DNA from: Magnetococcus sp. PR-3
GTDB lineage: Bacteria > Pseudomonadota > Magnetococcia > Magnetococcales > Magnetococcaceae
Assembly: GCF_036689865.1 (NCBI RefSeq)
Contig: NZ_JBAHUQ010000006.1
Location: forward strand, 1 to 64,000
DNA: 64,000 bases
Direction: 5' to 3'
Positions 44,682 to 52,335 of the stretch are shown here, in pieces. The position numbers and the translations under genes are program-made. Under the pieces are notes generated by a model. The model was given only the letters and a program-made list of their open reading frames with translations. It was not told the DNA's origin and ran no database searches. Within the stretch, counting starts at the first letter, position 1. Every line of letters starts with the position of its first letter.

Positions 44682-45361
44682 TGACTTTTCCTCTCATAAC
44701 CTTGAAGTTTCAGTTTAATGCCCTCAAAGATCTCTTGGGCTTTTTGAAAATGTGGATTATTGATCCCAACTTTAATGATGAGATCATCTTCGTAAAATCC
44801 ATATGCTCTGGTCACACCGAGATCTCCCGGTGTAGGGGTATAAGAAGCCACAAGATGTTCATCAACAATGCATAGCTTCTCTTCTTTATCAAAAAAATGA
44901 GCTGGATCTTGTTCTACACAGTAGGTGTTATCAAACACCCATACTTTATTGGGGTTGGATTGCGCATATTTAAAATCTTTTTCAATTGAATTTTTAAAAG
45001 CTCTACTATTAAAAAAAACGATCAGCATTTCATGTTTTTGTATGCATAGGGAGTCTCCATGACACTGAATACCTAACACATCCTCTTCGATCTCAGAGGT
45101 AAGGTTGGGATAATAAAACTGCAGATTAACTGCATCGTTAATGTGTATTTTTTCTCCCTGTTCTCCTGTACGGGTTGGTGAAGAAAAAATGATGGGCACA
45201 TAGGGTAGTGGGATATCAAAAATGCGCCCCCCTATCTCTAAATGATAGTCAGGATCTGCATAGATCTGTATCCAGATATAAGTGCCCAGGCTAAAAGTGC
45301 AGAGCACCAGCAAAAGAAAGCGAAAAAACGTAGCCATACTCATAACCCAATCCGTCATCAT
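44678..45361 (-). CDS. Array copy A: membrane-anchored Cys-containing protein, immunity-like
   Basis: 227 residues. One N-terminal hydrophobic segment (FFRFLLLVLCTFSLGTYIWI) then an exported domain with cysteines CHGDSLC and YCVEQD...LCIVDE, likely disulfide-bonded. Family unknown. The first ATG common to all four copies was used; it gives the same length in each. The stop overlaps the GTG of the effector-like gene. Differs from its paralogues mainly after CHGDSLC and around residues 160-180. Confidence 0.8.
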   Translation of the reverse strand: MMTDWVMSMATFFRFLLLVLCTFSLGTYIWIQIYADPDYHLEIGGRIFDIPLPYVPIIFSSPTRTGEQGEKIHINDAVNLQFYYPNLTSEIEEDVLGIQCHGDSLCIQKHEMLIVFFNSRAFKNSIEKDFKYAQSNPNKVWVFDNTYCVEQDPAHFFDKEEKLCIVDEHLVASYTPTPGDLGVTRAYGFYEDDLIIKVGINNPHFQKAQEIFEGIKLKLQGYERKSQ

Positions 45362-45394
45362 ACAGGTGATAACCAAACGCATAGTCTTAAAGTT

Positions 45395-45423
45395 ATAATA
45401 GAGCCCATGACTAAACGAATCAA
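45395..45423 (-). promoter_or_regulatory. σ70-like promoter of array copy A
   Basis: On the minus strand: TTGATT, 17-base spacer, TATTAT, ending about 34 bases before the ATG. The same element occurs before copies B (46325-46353) and C (47223-47251). Confidence 0.55.
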
Positions 45424-45512
45424 TCTAAAACAAGAAAAGCATGAAGTGTATTAAAGCTTTGCTTAACAAAAACCCGTTTTTGGTGGTTGCTTATGCTGCT
45501 AACCCAGCATGC

Positions 45513-45611
45513 TTAAAACGCTAAAAATAATGGATCTTTGTTATTAAAAGCTTGGGTTAGACGTTTTTGTTCAGCTGGATGATACGTCTGTTTGTTGGAC
45601 GATGTGTTCAC
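45513..45611 (-). pseudogene. Truncated 5' end of the effector-like gene after copy B
   Basis: A 32-codon remnant starting with GTG overlapping the copy B stop. It matches the first 27 codons of the full effector-like gene (YHPAEQKRLTQAFNNKDP) and then runs into spacer sequence and a stop. Confidence 0.8.
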
Positions 45612-46291
45612 TGACTTTTCCTCTCATAACCTTGAAGTTTCAGTTTAATGCCCTCAAAGATCTCTTGGGCTTTTTGAAAATGTGGATTATTGATCCCAAC
45701 TTTAAGGATGAGATCATCTTCGTAAAATCCATAGACACTGACCACACCGAGATCTCCCGGTGCAGGCCTAAAAAAAGCCACCAGATATTCATCAACAATG
45801 CATAGCTTTTCTTCTTTATCAAAAGAGTTAATCGTATCCTTTTCTACACAGTAGGTGTTATCAAACACCCATACTTTATTGGGGTTGGATTGCGCATATT
45901 TAAAATCTTTTTCAATTGAATTTTTAAAAGCTCTACTATTAAAAAAAAGGACCTGCATATCATATTTTTGAATGCATACAGGGTTTCCATGACACTGAAT
46001 ACCTAACACATCCTCTTCGATCTCAGAAGTAAGGTTGGGATAATAAAACTGCAGATTAACATGTGTATTTATATGGATTTTTTCTCCCTGTTCTCCTTTA
46101 CGGGTTGGTGAAGAAAAAATGATGGGCACATAGGGTAGTGGGATATCAAAAATGCGTCCCCCTGTCTCTAAATGATAGTCAGGATCTGCATAGATCTGTA
46201 TCCAGATATAAGTGCCCAGGCTAAAAGTGCAGAGCACCAGCAAAAGAAAGCGAAAAAACGTAGCCATACGCATAACCCAATCCGTCATCAT
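45608..46291 (-). CDS. Array copy B: membrane-anchored Cys-containing protein
   Basis: 227 residues, closest in the first 100 residues to the other copies. Distinct segments: INTHVNLQFYY, CHGNPVCIQKYDMQVLFF and YCVEKDTINSFDKEEKLC. Same TM anchor and cysteine pattern. Followed by an effector-gene remnant. Confidence 0.8.
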   Translation of the reverse strand: MMTDWVMRMATFFRFLLLVLCTFSLGTYIWIQIYADPDYHLETGGRIFDIPLPYVPIIFSSPTRKGEQGEKIHINTHVNLQFYYPNLTSEIEEDVLGIQCHGNPVCIQKYDMQVLFFNSRAFKNSIEKDFKYAQSNPNKVWVFDNTYCVEKDTINSFDKEEKLCIVDEYLVAFFRPAPGDLGVVSVYGFYEDDLILKVGINNPHFQKAQEIFEGIKLKLQGYERKSQ

Positions 46292-46324
46292 ACAGGTGAT
46301 AACCAAACGTGTAGTCTTAAAGTT

Positions 46325-46353
46325 ATAATAGAGCCCATGACTAAACGAATCAA
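46325..46353 (-). promoter_or_regulatory. σ70-like promoter of array copy B
   Basis: TTGATT - 17 bases - TATTAT on the minus strand, identical to that of copy A. Confidence 0.55.
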
Positions 46354-46460
46354 TCTAAAACAAGAAAAGCATGAAGTGTATTAAAGCTTTGCTTAACAAA
46401 AACCCGTTTTTGGTGGTTGTTTATGCTGCTAACCCAGCATGCTTAAAACGCTAAAAAATA

Positions 46461-46512
46461 ATGGTCTTTGTTCTGCTGGATGATACGTCTGTTTGTTGGA
46501 CCATATGTTCAC
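46461..46512 (-). pseudogene. Shorter effector-gene remnant after copy C
   Basis: GTG start overlapping the copy C stop, about 15 codons (NIWSNKQTYHPAEQ), then an internal deletion joins it to spacer sequence and breaks the frame. Confidence 0.7.
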
Positions 46513-47192
46513 TGACTTTTCCTCTCATAACCTTGAAGTTTCTGTTTAATGCCCTCAAAGATCTCTTGGGCTTTTTGGAAATGTGGATTATTGATACTAA
46601 GTTTAAGGATGAGATCATCTTCGTAAAATCCATATGCTCTGACCACACCGAGATCTCCTGGTGCAGGCCTAAAAAAAGCCACCAGTTGTTCATCAACAAT
46701 GCATAGCTTTTTTTCATTCTCAAAAGAATTAGGCGTATCCTGTTCTACACAGTAGGTGTTATCAAACATCCACACTTTATTGAGGTTGGATTGTGCATCT
46801 TTCAAATACTTTTTAATTGAATTCTTAAAAGCTCTACTGTTAGAAAATACAACAGTAATATCATATATTTGTGTGCATAAAGAGTCTCCATGACACTGAA
46901 TACCTAACACATCCTCTTCGATCTCAGAGGTAAGGTTGGGATAATAAAACTGCAGATTAACTGCATCGTTAATGTGTATTTTTTCTCCCTGTTCTCCTGT
47001 ACGGGTTGGTGAAGAAAAAATGATGGGCACATAGGGTAGTGGGATATCAAAAATGCGGCCCCCTATCTCTAAATGATAGTCAGGATCTGCATAGATCTGT
47101 ATCCAGATATAAGTGCCCAGGCAAAAAGTGCAGAGCACCAGCAAAAGAAAGCGAAAAAACGTAGCCATACGCATAACCCAATCCGTCATCAT
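46509..47192 (-). CDS. Array copy C: membrane-anchored Cys-containing protein
   Basis: 227 residues. Same anchor and cysteines. Variable parts: CTQIYDITVVFSNSRAF, KNSIKKYLKDAQSNLNK and YCVEQDTPNSFENEKKLC. The hydrophobic segment has FCLGTYIW instead of FSLGTYIW. Confidence 0.8.
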   Translation of the reverse strand: MMTDWVMRMATFFRFLLLVLCTFCLGTYIWIQIYADPDYHLEIGGRIFDIPLPYVPIIFSSPTRTGEQGEKIHINDAVNLQFYYPNLTSEIEEDVLGIQCHGDSLCTQIYDITVVFSNSRAFKNSIKKYLKDAQSNLNKVWMFDNTYCVEQDTPNSFENEKKLCIVDEQLVAFFRPAPGDLGVVRAYGFYEDDLILKLSINNPHFQKAQEIFEGIKQKLQGYERKSQ

Positions 47193-47222
47193 ACAGGTGA
47201 TAACCAAACTAGTCTTAAAGTT

Positions 47223-47251
47223 ATAATATAACCCATGACTAAACGAATCAA
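47223..47251 (-). promoter_or_regulatory. σ70-like promoter of array copy C
   Basis: TTGATT - 17 bases - TATTAT on the minus strand; the spacer differs from that of A and B but the boxes and spacing are kept. Confidence 0.5.
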
Positions 47252-47340
47252 TCTAAAACAAGAAAAGCATGAAGTGTATTAAAGCTTTGCTTAACAAAAA
47301 CCCGTTTTTGGTGGTTGCTTATGCTGCTAACCCAGCATGC

Positions 47341-47439
47341 TTAAAACGCTAAAAATAATGGATCTTTGCTATTAAAAGCTTGGGTTAGACGCTTTTGTTC
47401 TGCTGGACGATACGTCTGTTTGTTGGACGATGTGTTCAC
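47341..47439 (-). pseudogene. Truncated 5' end of the effector-like gene after copy D
   Basis: 32-codon remnant with GTG start overlapping the copy D stop, reading YRPAEQKRLTQAFNSKDP then spacer and stop, as after copy B. Confidence 0.8.
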
Positions 47440-48119
47440 TGACTTTTCCTCTCATAACCTTGAAGTTTCAGTTTAATGCCCTCAAAGATCTCTTGGGCTT
47501 TTTGAAAATGTGGATTATTGATCCCAACTTTAAGGATGAGATCATCTTCGTAAAATCCATATGCTCTGACCACACCGAGATTTCCTGGTGCAGGGGTATA
47601 AGAAGCCACCAGATGTTCATCAACAATGCATAGCTTCTCTTCTTTATCAAAAAAATGAGCTGGATCTTGTTCTACACAGTAGGTGTTATCAAACATCCAC
47701 ACTTTATTGGGGTTGGATTGCGCATATTTCAAATCTTTTAAAATTGAATTCTTAAAAGCTCTACTGTTAAAAAATACAACCGTAATATCATATAATTGTG
47801 TGCATAAGGAGTCTCCATGACACTGAATACCTAACACATCCTCTTCGATCTCAGAGGTAAGGTTGGGATAATAAAACTGCAGATTAACTGCATCGTTAAT
47901 GTGTATTTTTTCTCCCTGTTCTCCTGTACGGGTTGGTGAAGAAAAAATGATGGGCACATAGGGTAGTGGGATATCAAAAATGCGTCCCCCTATCTCTAAA
48001 TGATAGTCAGGATCTGCATAGATCTGTATCCAGATATAAGTGCCCAGGCTAAAAGTGCAGAGCACCAGCAAAAGAAAGCGAAAAAACGTAGCCATACGCA
48101 TAACCCAATCCGTCATCAT
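47436..48119 (-). CDS. Array copy D: first gene of the tandem array
   Basis: 227 residues with the same anchor and cysteines. Variable parts: CTQLYDITVVFFNSRAF, ILKDLKYAQSNPNK and YCVEQDPAHFFDKEEKLC. A longer open frame reaches 48215, but the sequence upstream of the shared ATG differs from the other copies, marking the array border. Confidence 0.8.
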   Translation of the reverse strand: MMTDWVMRMATFFRFLLLVLCTFSLGTYIWIQIYADPDYHLEIGGRIFDIPLPYVPIIFSSPTRTGEQGEKIHINDAVNLQFYYPNLTSEIEEDVLGIQCHGDSLCTQLYDITVVFFNSRAFKNSILKDLKYAQSNPNKVWMFDNTYCVEQDPAHFFDKEEKLCIVDEHLVASYTPAPGNLGVVRAYGFYEDDLILKVGINNPHFQKAQEIFEGIKLKLQGYERKSQ

Positions 48120-48322
48120 ACAGGTGATAACTACACGTGTAGTCCTAAAGTAATAGCATAATAGAAAACCAAACTCATTCAAGTGAAAAGCCATTAGGTG
48201 TGCATGAACGAGCATGCAAACTTAGTTAAACGCTTTGGTTTTGGGTCGGTGTCAGCGTATCAGCATAGAGTGCCACAGTATGGTGGTTGTTTGTTAACGT
48301 TGTTATTGTTGTGTGCTGTTGG

Positions 48323-48360
48323 GCAAAAAAAAGCCCCCAAACTGGCGTTGGGGGCTTTTG
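48323..48360 (-). terminator. Terminator downstream of the gene at 48408
   Basis: AAGCCCCCAA ... TTGGGGGCTT with a seven-base loop. On the minus strand it is followed by an eight-base T run, placing it after the small gene to its right. TTTT on the other side may let it work both ways. Confidence 0.85.
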
Positions 48361-48407
48361 CATGATCATCAGAAGCAGGTCTGCTTTTTATGGGGTCAAC
48401 CCAAGGG

Positions 48408-48680
48408 TTACTTGACCAGCTGACGGCTCTGGTTATTCAAGTTATGGGTTAACGCTCCAAGGTCGACATTGCGGTTGACCAGGGCATCCATCACTTCATC
48501 AACCAGTACATCGATGGCTTTAACCACAGGTTCAGAGCGTTCTAGCGTGACCACATCCTTTGTTGGGCTTGGATTAAGGATTGGTGAACGTTCTTTACCT
48601 TGTGCTCCACTGGGTGGTGAAGCCTTAGGCTTGGCCTGGGTTGAAGCTTGGACACGAAGCGTGTTGCTGATGTCGTTCAT
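48408..48680 (-). CDS. Small hypothetical protein
   Basis: 90 residues. Disordered Pro/Ser/Lys-rich N-terminus (STQAKPKASPPSGAQGKE), then a predicted helical C-terminus (VVKAIDVLVDEVMDALVNRNVDL). Family not recognised. Start ATG preceded by a GA-rich stretch; a longer reading to 48764 lacks support. A terminator follows. Confidence 0.6.
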   Translation of the reverse strand: MNDISNTLRVQASTQAKPKASPPSGAQGKERSPILNPSPTKDVVTLERSEPVVKAIDVLVDEVMDALVNRNVDLGALTHNLNNQSRQLVK

Positions 48681-48825
48681 AACTCTCTCTCGACAAGCAA
48701 CGTGAGGTTTTGGTTGTCTCCCCCCACAACAGCAGACTTTTAGCAAGCCTACCTTAAACCTCACAGTTAAAACATTCTCTCGATAGGATGACCATCATCC
48801 TATCAAGCCCTACTGTATTCTACAA

Positions 48826-49431
48826 TTAACTGGTCATATGACCTTGTAGATCATCAATACGTAAGCGCCATGCCCGATAGGTGGCTGGTGGGATGGCATC
48901 TCGATCCTCTTCCAGAGCGCCGAGCAGACGTTGGCTCAGGTCTTCCAGAGGTAATCCTTTTTCAGCAGCGGTACTAAGATGGGTAGCATCTTTGCTTTCA
49001 CCGTGCAGCAGCTTGGTTAGAGCAGCCCGTAGATCAGTGCTTAAACCATTGATGACTTCCATCCAGCGTTTTTCCAAATTGGGCGGTAGAGGGTGATCCC
49101 CCAGGCGCTCTTTGGGGTTGCTGGTACCCAGTAGCTGCCCAAAAGCTTCCATCTCTTCTCGGCTAAGCATTTGGTGCAGGGCTTCGGGGGTAATGCCTTT
49201 GCTTTGATCATAGCCGGGTAGCATGGCACCTTGTAGGGCGCGCTCGGGCATGACCGCTGCGGCGGTTACCACGGGTTCAACCTTAGTGGATGGTTTGGTC
49301 TCCACTTGACGGCTGGCTTCTTCCAGGGCGCTATCAAAACCCGGTGCATGATCCATTGGTGCGTTACCCGCACCTGTTTTGGTCTGCATCGGGCCCTGGG
49401 GCCGATGGGCCGTTGAGGTGATGTGCAACAT
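48826..49431 (-). CDS. Hypothetical soluble protein
   Basis: 201 residues, no signal peptide or membrane segment. N-terminal half is low complexity; the C-terminal half is helical (ITPEALHQMLSREEMEAFGQLL; ATYRAWRLRIDDLQGHM). The C-terminal YRAW motif with charged helices recurs in the protein at 49718 (SYRAWTRRLMAEL), so the two may be distantly related. Family unknown. Confidence 0.65.
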   Translation of the reverse strand: MLHITSTAHRPQGPMQTKTGAGNAPMDHAPGFDSALEEASRQVETKPSTKVEPVVTAAAVMPERALQGAMLPGYDQSKGITPEALHQMLSREEMEAFGQLLGTSNPKERLGDHPLPPNLEKRWMEVINGLSTDLRAALTKLLHGESKDATHLSTAAEKGLPLEDLSQRLLGALEEDRDAIPPATYRAWRLRIDDLQGHMTS

Positions 49432-49717
49432 GGTTGGTCCTCCCTAGACCCCGGTTCTATTGCCGGTATTCGATCCATGAAATGTGGTGATTCCTTCACC
49501 ACGAGCATGCCTAATCCACAGCTGACCACATGATCTTAATATCGTCGATACTGCGGTACATCCTAGTAAGAGATAACCTCTTGTTATCCCACCTTTGCTT
49601 CCGTGCAAAGGGCACAATTGTCTGACGCGCTGGGCGATCAAAAAATGGTGCTTTTTTTAGCTTTTACATCAAAGGAACCGCACCAATCCCGGACGTGGGC
49701 TGGTTTGTATTCCTTTT

Positions 49718-50167
49718 TTACGGGGCTTCACATGCCGTGAGTGCCCATAAAAACAGCTCCAGTAGAGCATGTTGTTCATCAAAATCTTCACGACCATGGT
49801 TATGACAGGAGAGTTCCGCCATTAATCGGCGGGTCCATGCCCGATATGAACCATGGGGCTGATTACCCTGATCTGATTTGGAATCAGGTAAGGGAAAACC
49901 AACCGGTGTGCTGCTTTCAAAAAAGCGGGCGGCCAAGTGATCGGCATCTTCGTCGCTGATCATATTGACGGCCATATCCCAAGCCCGATGGACTGAAGCT
50001 GGGGCACCCTTTGGAGGAAAACACCATGCGCGTACTGTGCCAATCTCAAAGAGATCGTCATGGCGTATTTCAGAAAAAGTATCGTAAATGTCTGAATCTA
50101 TGGATTTTAAAGTTTTAAAGTTATCGGTATCAAAGCCATGTCGGTTTGAAGTATGACTGGGTTTCAT
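49718..50167 (-). CDS. Hypothetical soluble protein with YRAW motif
   Basis: 149 residues. The chosen ATG has GGGAG 8 bases upstream; a longer reading to 50305 is unlikely. Features: VRAWCFPPKGAPASVHRAWDMAVNMI and HGSYRAWTRRLMAELSCHNHG (split). Acidic C-terminus. Family not recognised. Confidence 0.65.
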   Translation of the reverse strand: MKPSHTSNRHGFDTDNFKTLKSIDSDIYDTFSEIRHDDLFEIGTVRAWCFPPKGAPASVHRAWDMAVNMISDEDADHLAARFFESSTPVGFPLPDSKSDQGNQPHGSYRAWTRRLMAELSCHNHGREDFDEQHALLELFLWALTACEAP

Positions 50168-50668
50168 GGTCGCATCTCCCTTGGTTTTGTGCAGACCGAA
50201 TGGAAAGGGCCAATATTTTGTGGACAAAATCATGACAGCCACGTCATGAGACCTTGCTTCACTTGGATTTCCGGATTCTTGAGACCTGTGCAGGATGGAA
50301 TGCAACGCTTATGCCGAGCAGGCGGGTTTGTATTTTTTTTAACTTATTTCAAAAAAAATGCATTGTACGATGAAGAGAATGAGCATTTTGGCCGATCTAA
50401 GAGTACAAGCCCCAAAAGAGGGCGCGTGATGTGGTGGATTTTTTTGAGGTATACATACTCTTAAAGATAAACCCCGCAACACGCATGGGAGTGGTTAAAA
50501 ACGATAAAACTGTCTGTACAATCAGAGGTATGTCAAACGGCATGTGGCTTTGCTTGGCCTATTTTCTTATGAAGGATGCATGAAAATAGACCAAATGGGC
50601 GATAGGTAATGTACCTTGATTGGTCAGATTAGGTTGTACGGGTTTAAGTGACCCGAGAAGGAGCTCCC
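50168..50668. other. Intergenic region between divergent genes
   Basis: About 500 bases with AT-rich stretches near 50330-50360 but no gene, RNA or strong motif that I can support. It should hold the rubredoxin promoter. Confidence 0.4.
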
Positions 50669-50890
50669 ATGGGTGTCTGGTGTTGTATGAGCTGTGACTA
50701 TGAGTACGATGAGGCGGTGGGATCTTCCGCCACTGGAGCCGAGCCAGGTACGGCTTTTGGCGCCCTGCCTGAGGATTGGCGCTGTCCGGTGTGTGGTTTA
50801 TCTAAAGCCCATTTCCAGAATGAAGACGAGCTGGAAGCGGATGCCCCTATCGAATTGGCGGAAGCCGATGATGAAGAGATCGACTTTTAG
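50669..50890 (+). CDS. Rubredoxin
   Basis: 73 residues. Iron ligands Cys6 and Cys9 (CMSCDYEYDEA) and a second pair in WRCPVCGLSKAHF. It has a short acidic tail (ADAPIELAEADDEEIDF) beyond the classical 53-residue domain. Electron carrier, often protecting against oxidative stress. The ATG follows GAAGGAG; an upstream GTG is unlikely. The next gene starts 9 bases after its stop, so they are probably co-transcribed. Confidence 0.93.
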   Translation: MGVWCCMSCDYEYDEAVGSSATGAEPGTAFGALPEDWRCPVCGLSKAHFQNEDELEADAPIELAEADDEEIDF

Positions 50891-50899
50891 GAACAAGCC

Positions 50900-51439
50900 A
50901 TGTTGCTTACCCGAGTGAAGACCAAACATAAGCGTGCACTGCTGGTAATGTCCTTGGGACTTATGCTGGCGGCGTGTGGTCCAACGGAATTCTCCGATCT
51001 GGAGCTACGTAAGGGTCGTGCCTATCTTAAAGGATCCCTGGCGCCCTATTCAGGTCCTGTGGTTGCCTTCTACCCTGCAAAGGAGGAGGGGGCAGACCGT
51101 AAGATCTATATGGAAGGGCTATATGCCAACGGTTTAAGGGATGGTACCTGGACCACCTACCGTACCAATGGATCAAAAATTGAAGATAAATATGTGTTTG
51201 GACGGCGCAACGGTCAGATCAAACGGTTTGATTCCCGAGGTAAGGTCCGTTCAGAGGAGTCCTACTTTAATGGGCGCCGTCATGGAGGTGCTGTCTATTA
51301 CAAGAAGGATGGCAAAGTCGCACGAAACCTCTACTACCAAGAAGGGAATGTACGCGCCTATCCTAATCCAGCTAGGCGTGCACAGATTGAGGCCAAAATG
51401 AAAGAGGGGCCTAGCGACGATCTGCTCCACATTAAGTAG
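50900..51439 (+). CDS. MORN-like repeat lipoprotein
   Basis: 179 residues. Lipoprotein signal with lipobox MLAAC (Cys26). The body carries YwqK/MORN-like antitoxin-type repeats (MEGLYANGLRDGTWTTYRTNG; GQIKRFDSRGKVRSEESYFNG). Probably an outer-membrane-facing lipoprotein of unknown role. Second gene behind rubredoxin. Confidence 0.85.
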   Translation: MLLTRVKTKHKRALLVMSLGLMLAACGPTEFSDLELRKGRAYLKGSLAPYSGPVVAFYPAKEEGADRKIYMEGLYANGLRDGTWTTYRTNGSKIEDKYVFGRRNGQIKRFDSRGKVRSEESYFNGRRHGGAVYYKKDGKVARNLYYQEGNVRAYPNPARRAQIEAKMKEGPSDDLLHIK

Positions 51440-51482
51440 AACCGACCTTGACCAGACCCCTTTTTCGCAGCTGCGGTGTCCC

Positions 51483-51845
51483 TTATCGACGACTAGACCC
51501 TGAACGGGTCGCGGGTCGCTTGAGCCGCTGCAGCAACTCGTCCTGCACTGAAGCTGCTTTACCCATGTCTTGATCCATTGCTTGTTGATCCCGTTTGCGG
51601 AAAGAGTACTCCCGCACAAAATCGGAATATTCCGAGCTTTGAAAACTCATGACACGGTAACGGCCCTGACCACAATGACGGCACAGGGTCCCAGAACCTG
51701 CCCAGCCTTCATGGCCATTTTCACTTCCGGTACAACTGTTTTGACCACAACGTACCTCACCACAGCCCACGCACACATAGATATGCGCTGGACGCCCACT
51801 ACAGATGGGACATCGCATTACTGAAATTTCTGGCATCTCTTTCAT
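51483..51845 (-). CDS. Zinc-ribbon protein
   Basis: About 120 residues. Cysteine pairs CPIC, CVGC, a further pair in VRCGQNSC and CRHC suggest two zinc sites. The C-terminus is basic (LLQRLKRPATRSGSSRR). The start is uncertain: an open frame extends to 52082 but its first part has no family features. Family not recognised. Confidence 0.6.
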   Translation of the reverse strand: MKEMPEISVMRCPICSGRPAHIYVCVGCGEVRCGQNSCTGSENGHEGWAGSGTLCRHCGQGRYRVMSFQSSEYSDFVREYSFRKRDQQAMDQDMGKAASVQDELLQRLKRPATRSGSSRR

Positions 51846-52335
51846 GGCACCAACACGCTTTTTTAAAAGAGCGGAGATCTCGGGCTCCGATCCTGCCGCT
51901 GTCAAGATCGGACAAACTGGTGTTGCATAAAACCAGTTAGCAACGCTTGTGCCACAAAAATAAACCTTATATATCAAAGCTATATAAATATTTACTGTCT
52001 GGTTTAAGGCATTTTTTTCCTCTTTTTTTGGGGTAGGAAGCAGAAAGGTTCGGCTCAATAGTTGACGCATGGCTTTTTGCACGCCAGAATTAGTGAAGGA
52101 TCGGTTTTCTTACTGACCTGAGTATGTGATTCTTCGAGAGATTTGCAGGATTTACGTAATGACGCCATGTCAGTTCGGGGTAGGGTGCCATTTGGGCCCT
52201 GTGAGGCGTGGGTGTGGTTAGTGAAATGAGTGGGTTAACAGGGAACGAAACAGAAGACCAGTGACTCCAAGTTGGGAGAATTGGTCGTGATCTCTATGAT
52301 CCCCTCTCCACAGGATGTGGCAGCGAGAGTGACGC
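51846..52335 (+). promoter_or_regulatory. Intergenic region with GGA-loop hairpin ahead of HD-GYP
   Basis: About 490 bases. Near its end, CCAC-AGGAT-GTGG (52308-52320) forms a small hairpin with AGGAT in the loop 15 bases before the HD-GYP ATG, next to the ribosome binding site. This looks like a CsrA/RsmA target. The left part may include the N-terminal coding part of the zinc-ribbon gene. Confidence 0.45.

Larger units (their letters stand above)
44600..48119 (-). repeat. Four-unit tandem gene array (period about 0.9 kb)
   Basis: Gene stops lie at 44678, 45608, 46509 and 47436 (spacing 930, 901 and 927). Each unit has a promoter, a 684-base gene, and the first 80-100 bases of the downstream effector-like gene. 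Units are nearly identical except for parts of the genes. The region is visibly more AT-rich than its surroundings. Confidence 0.9.
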
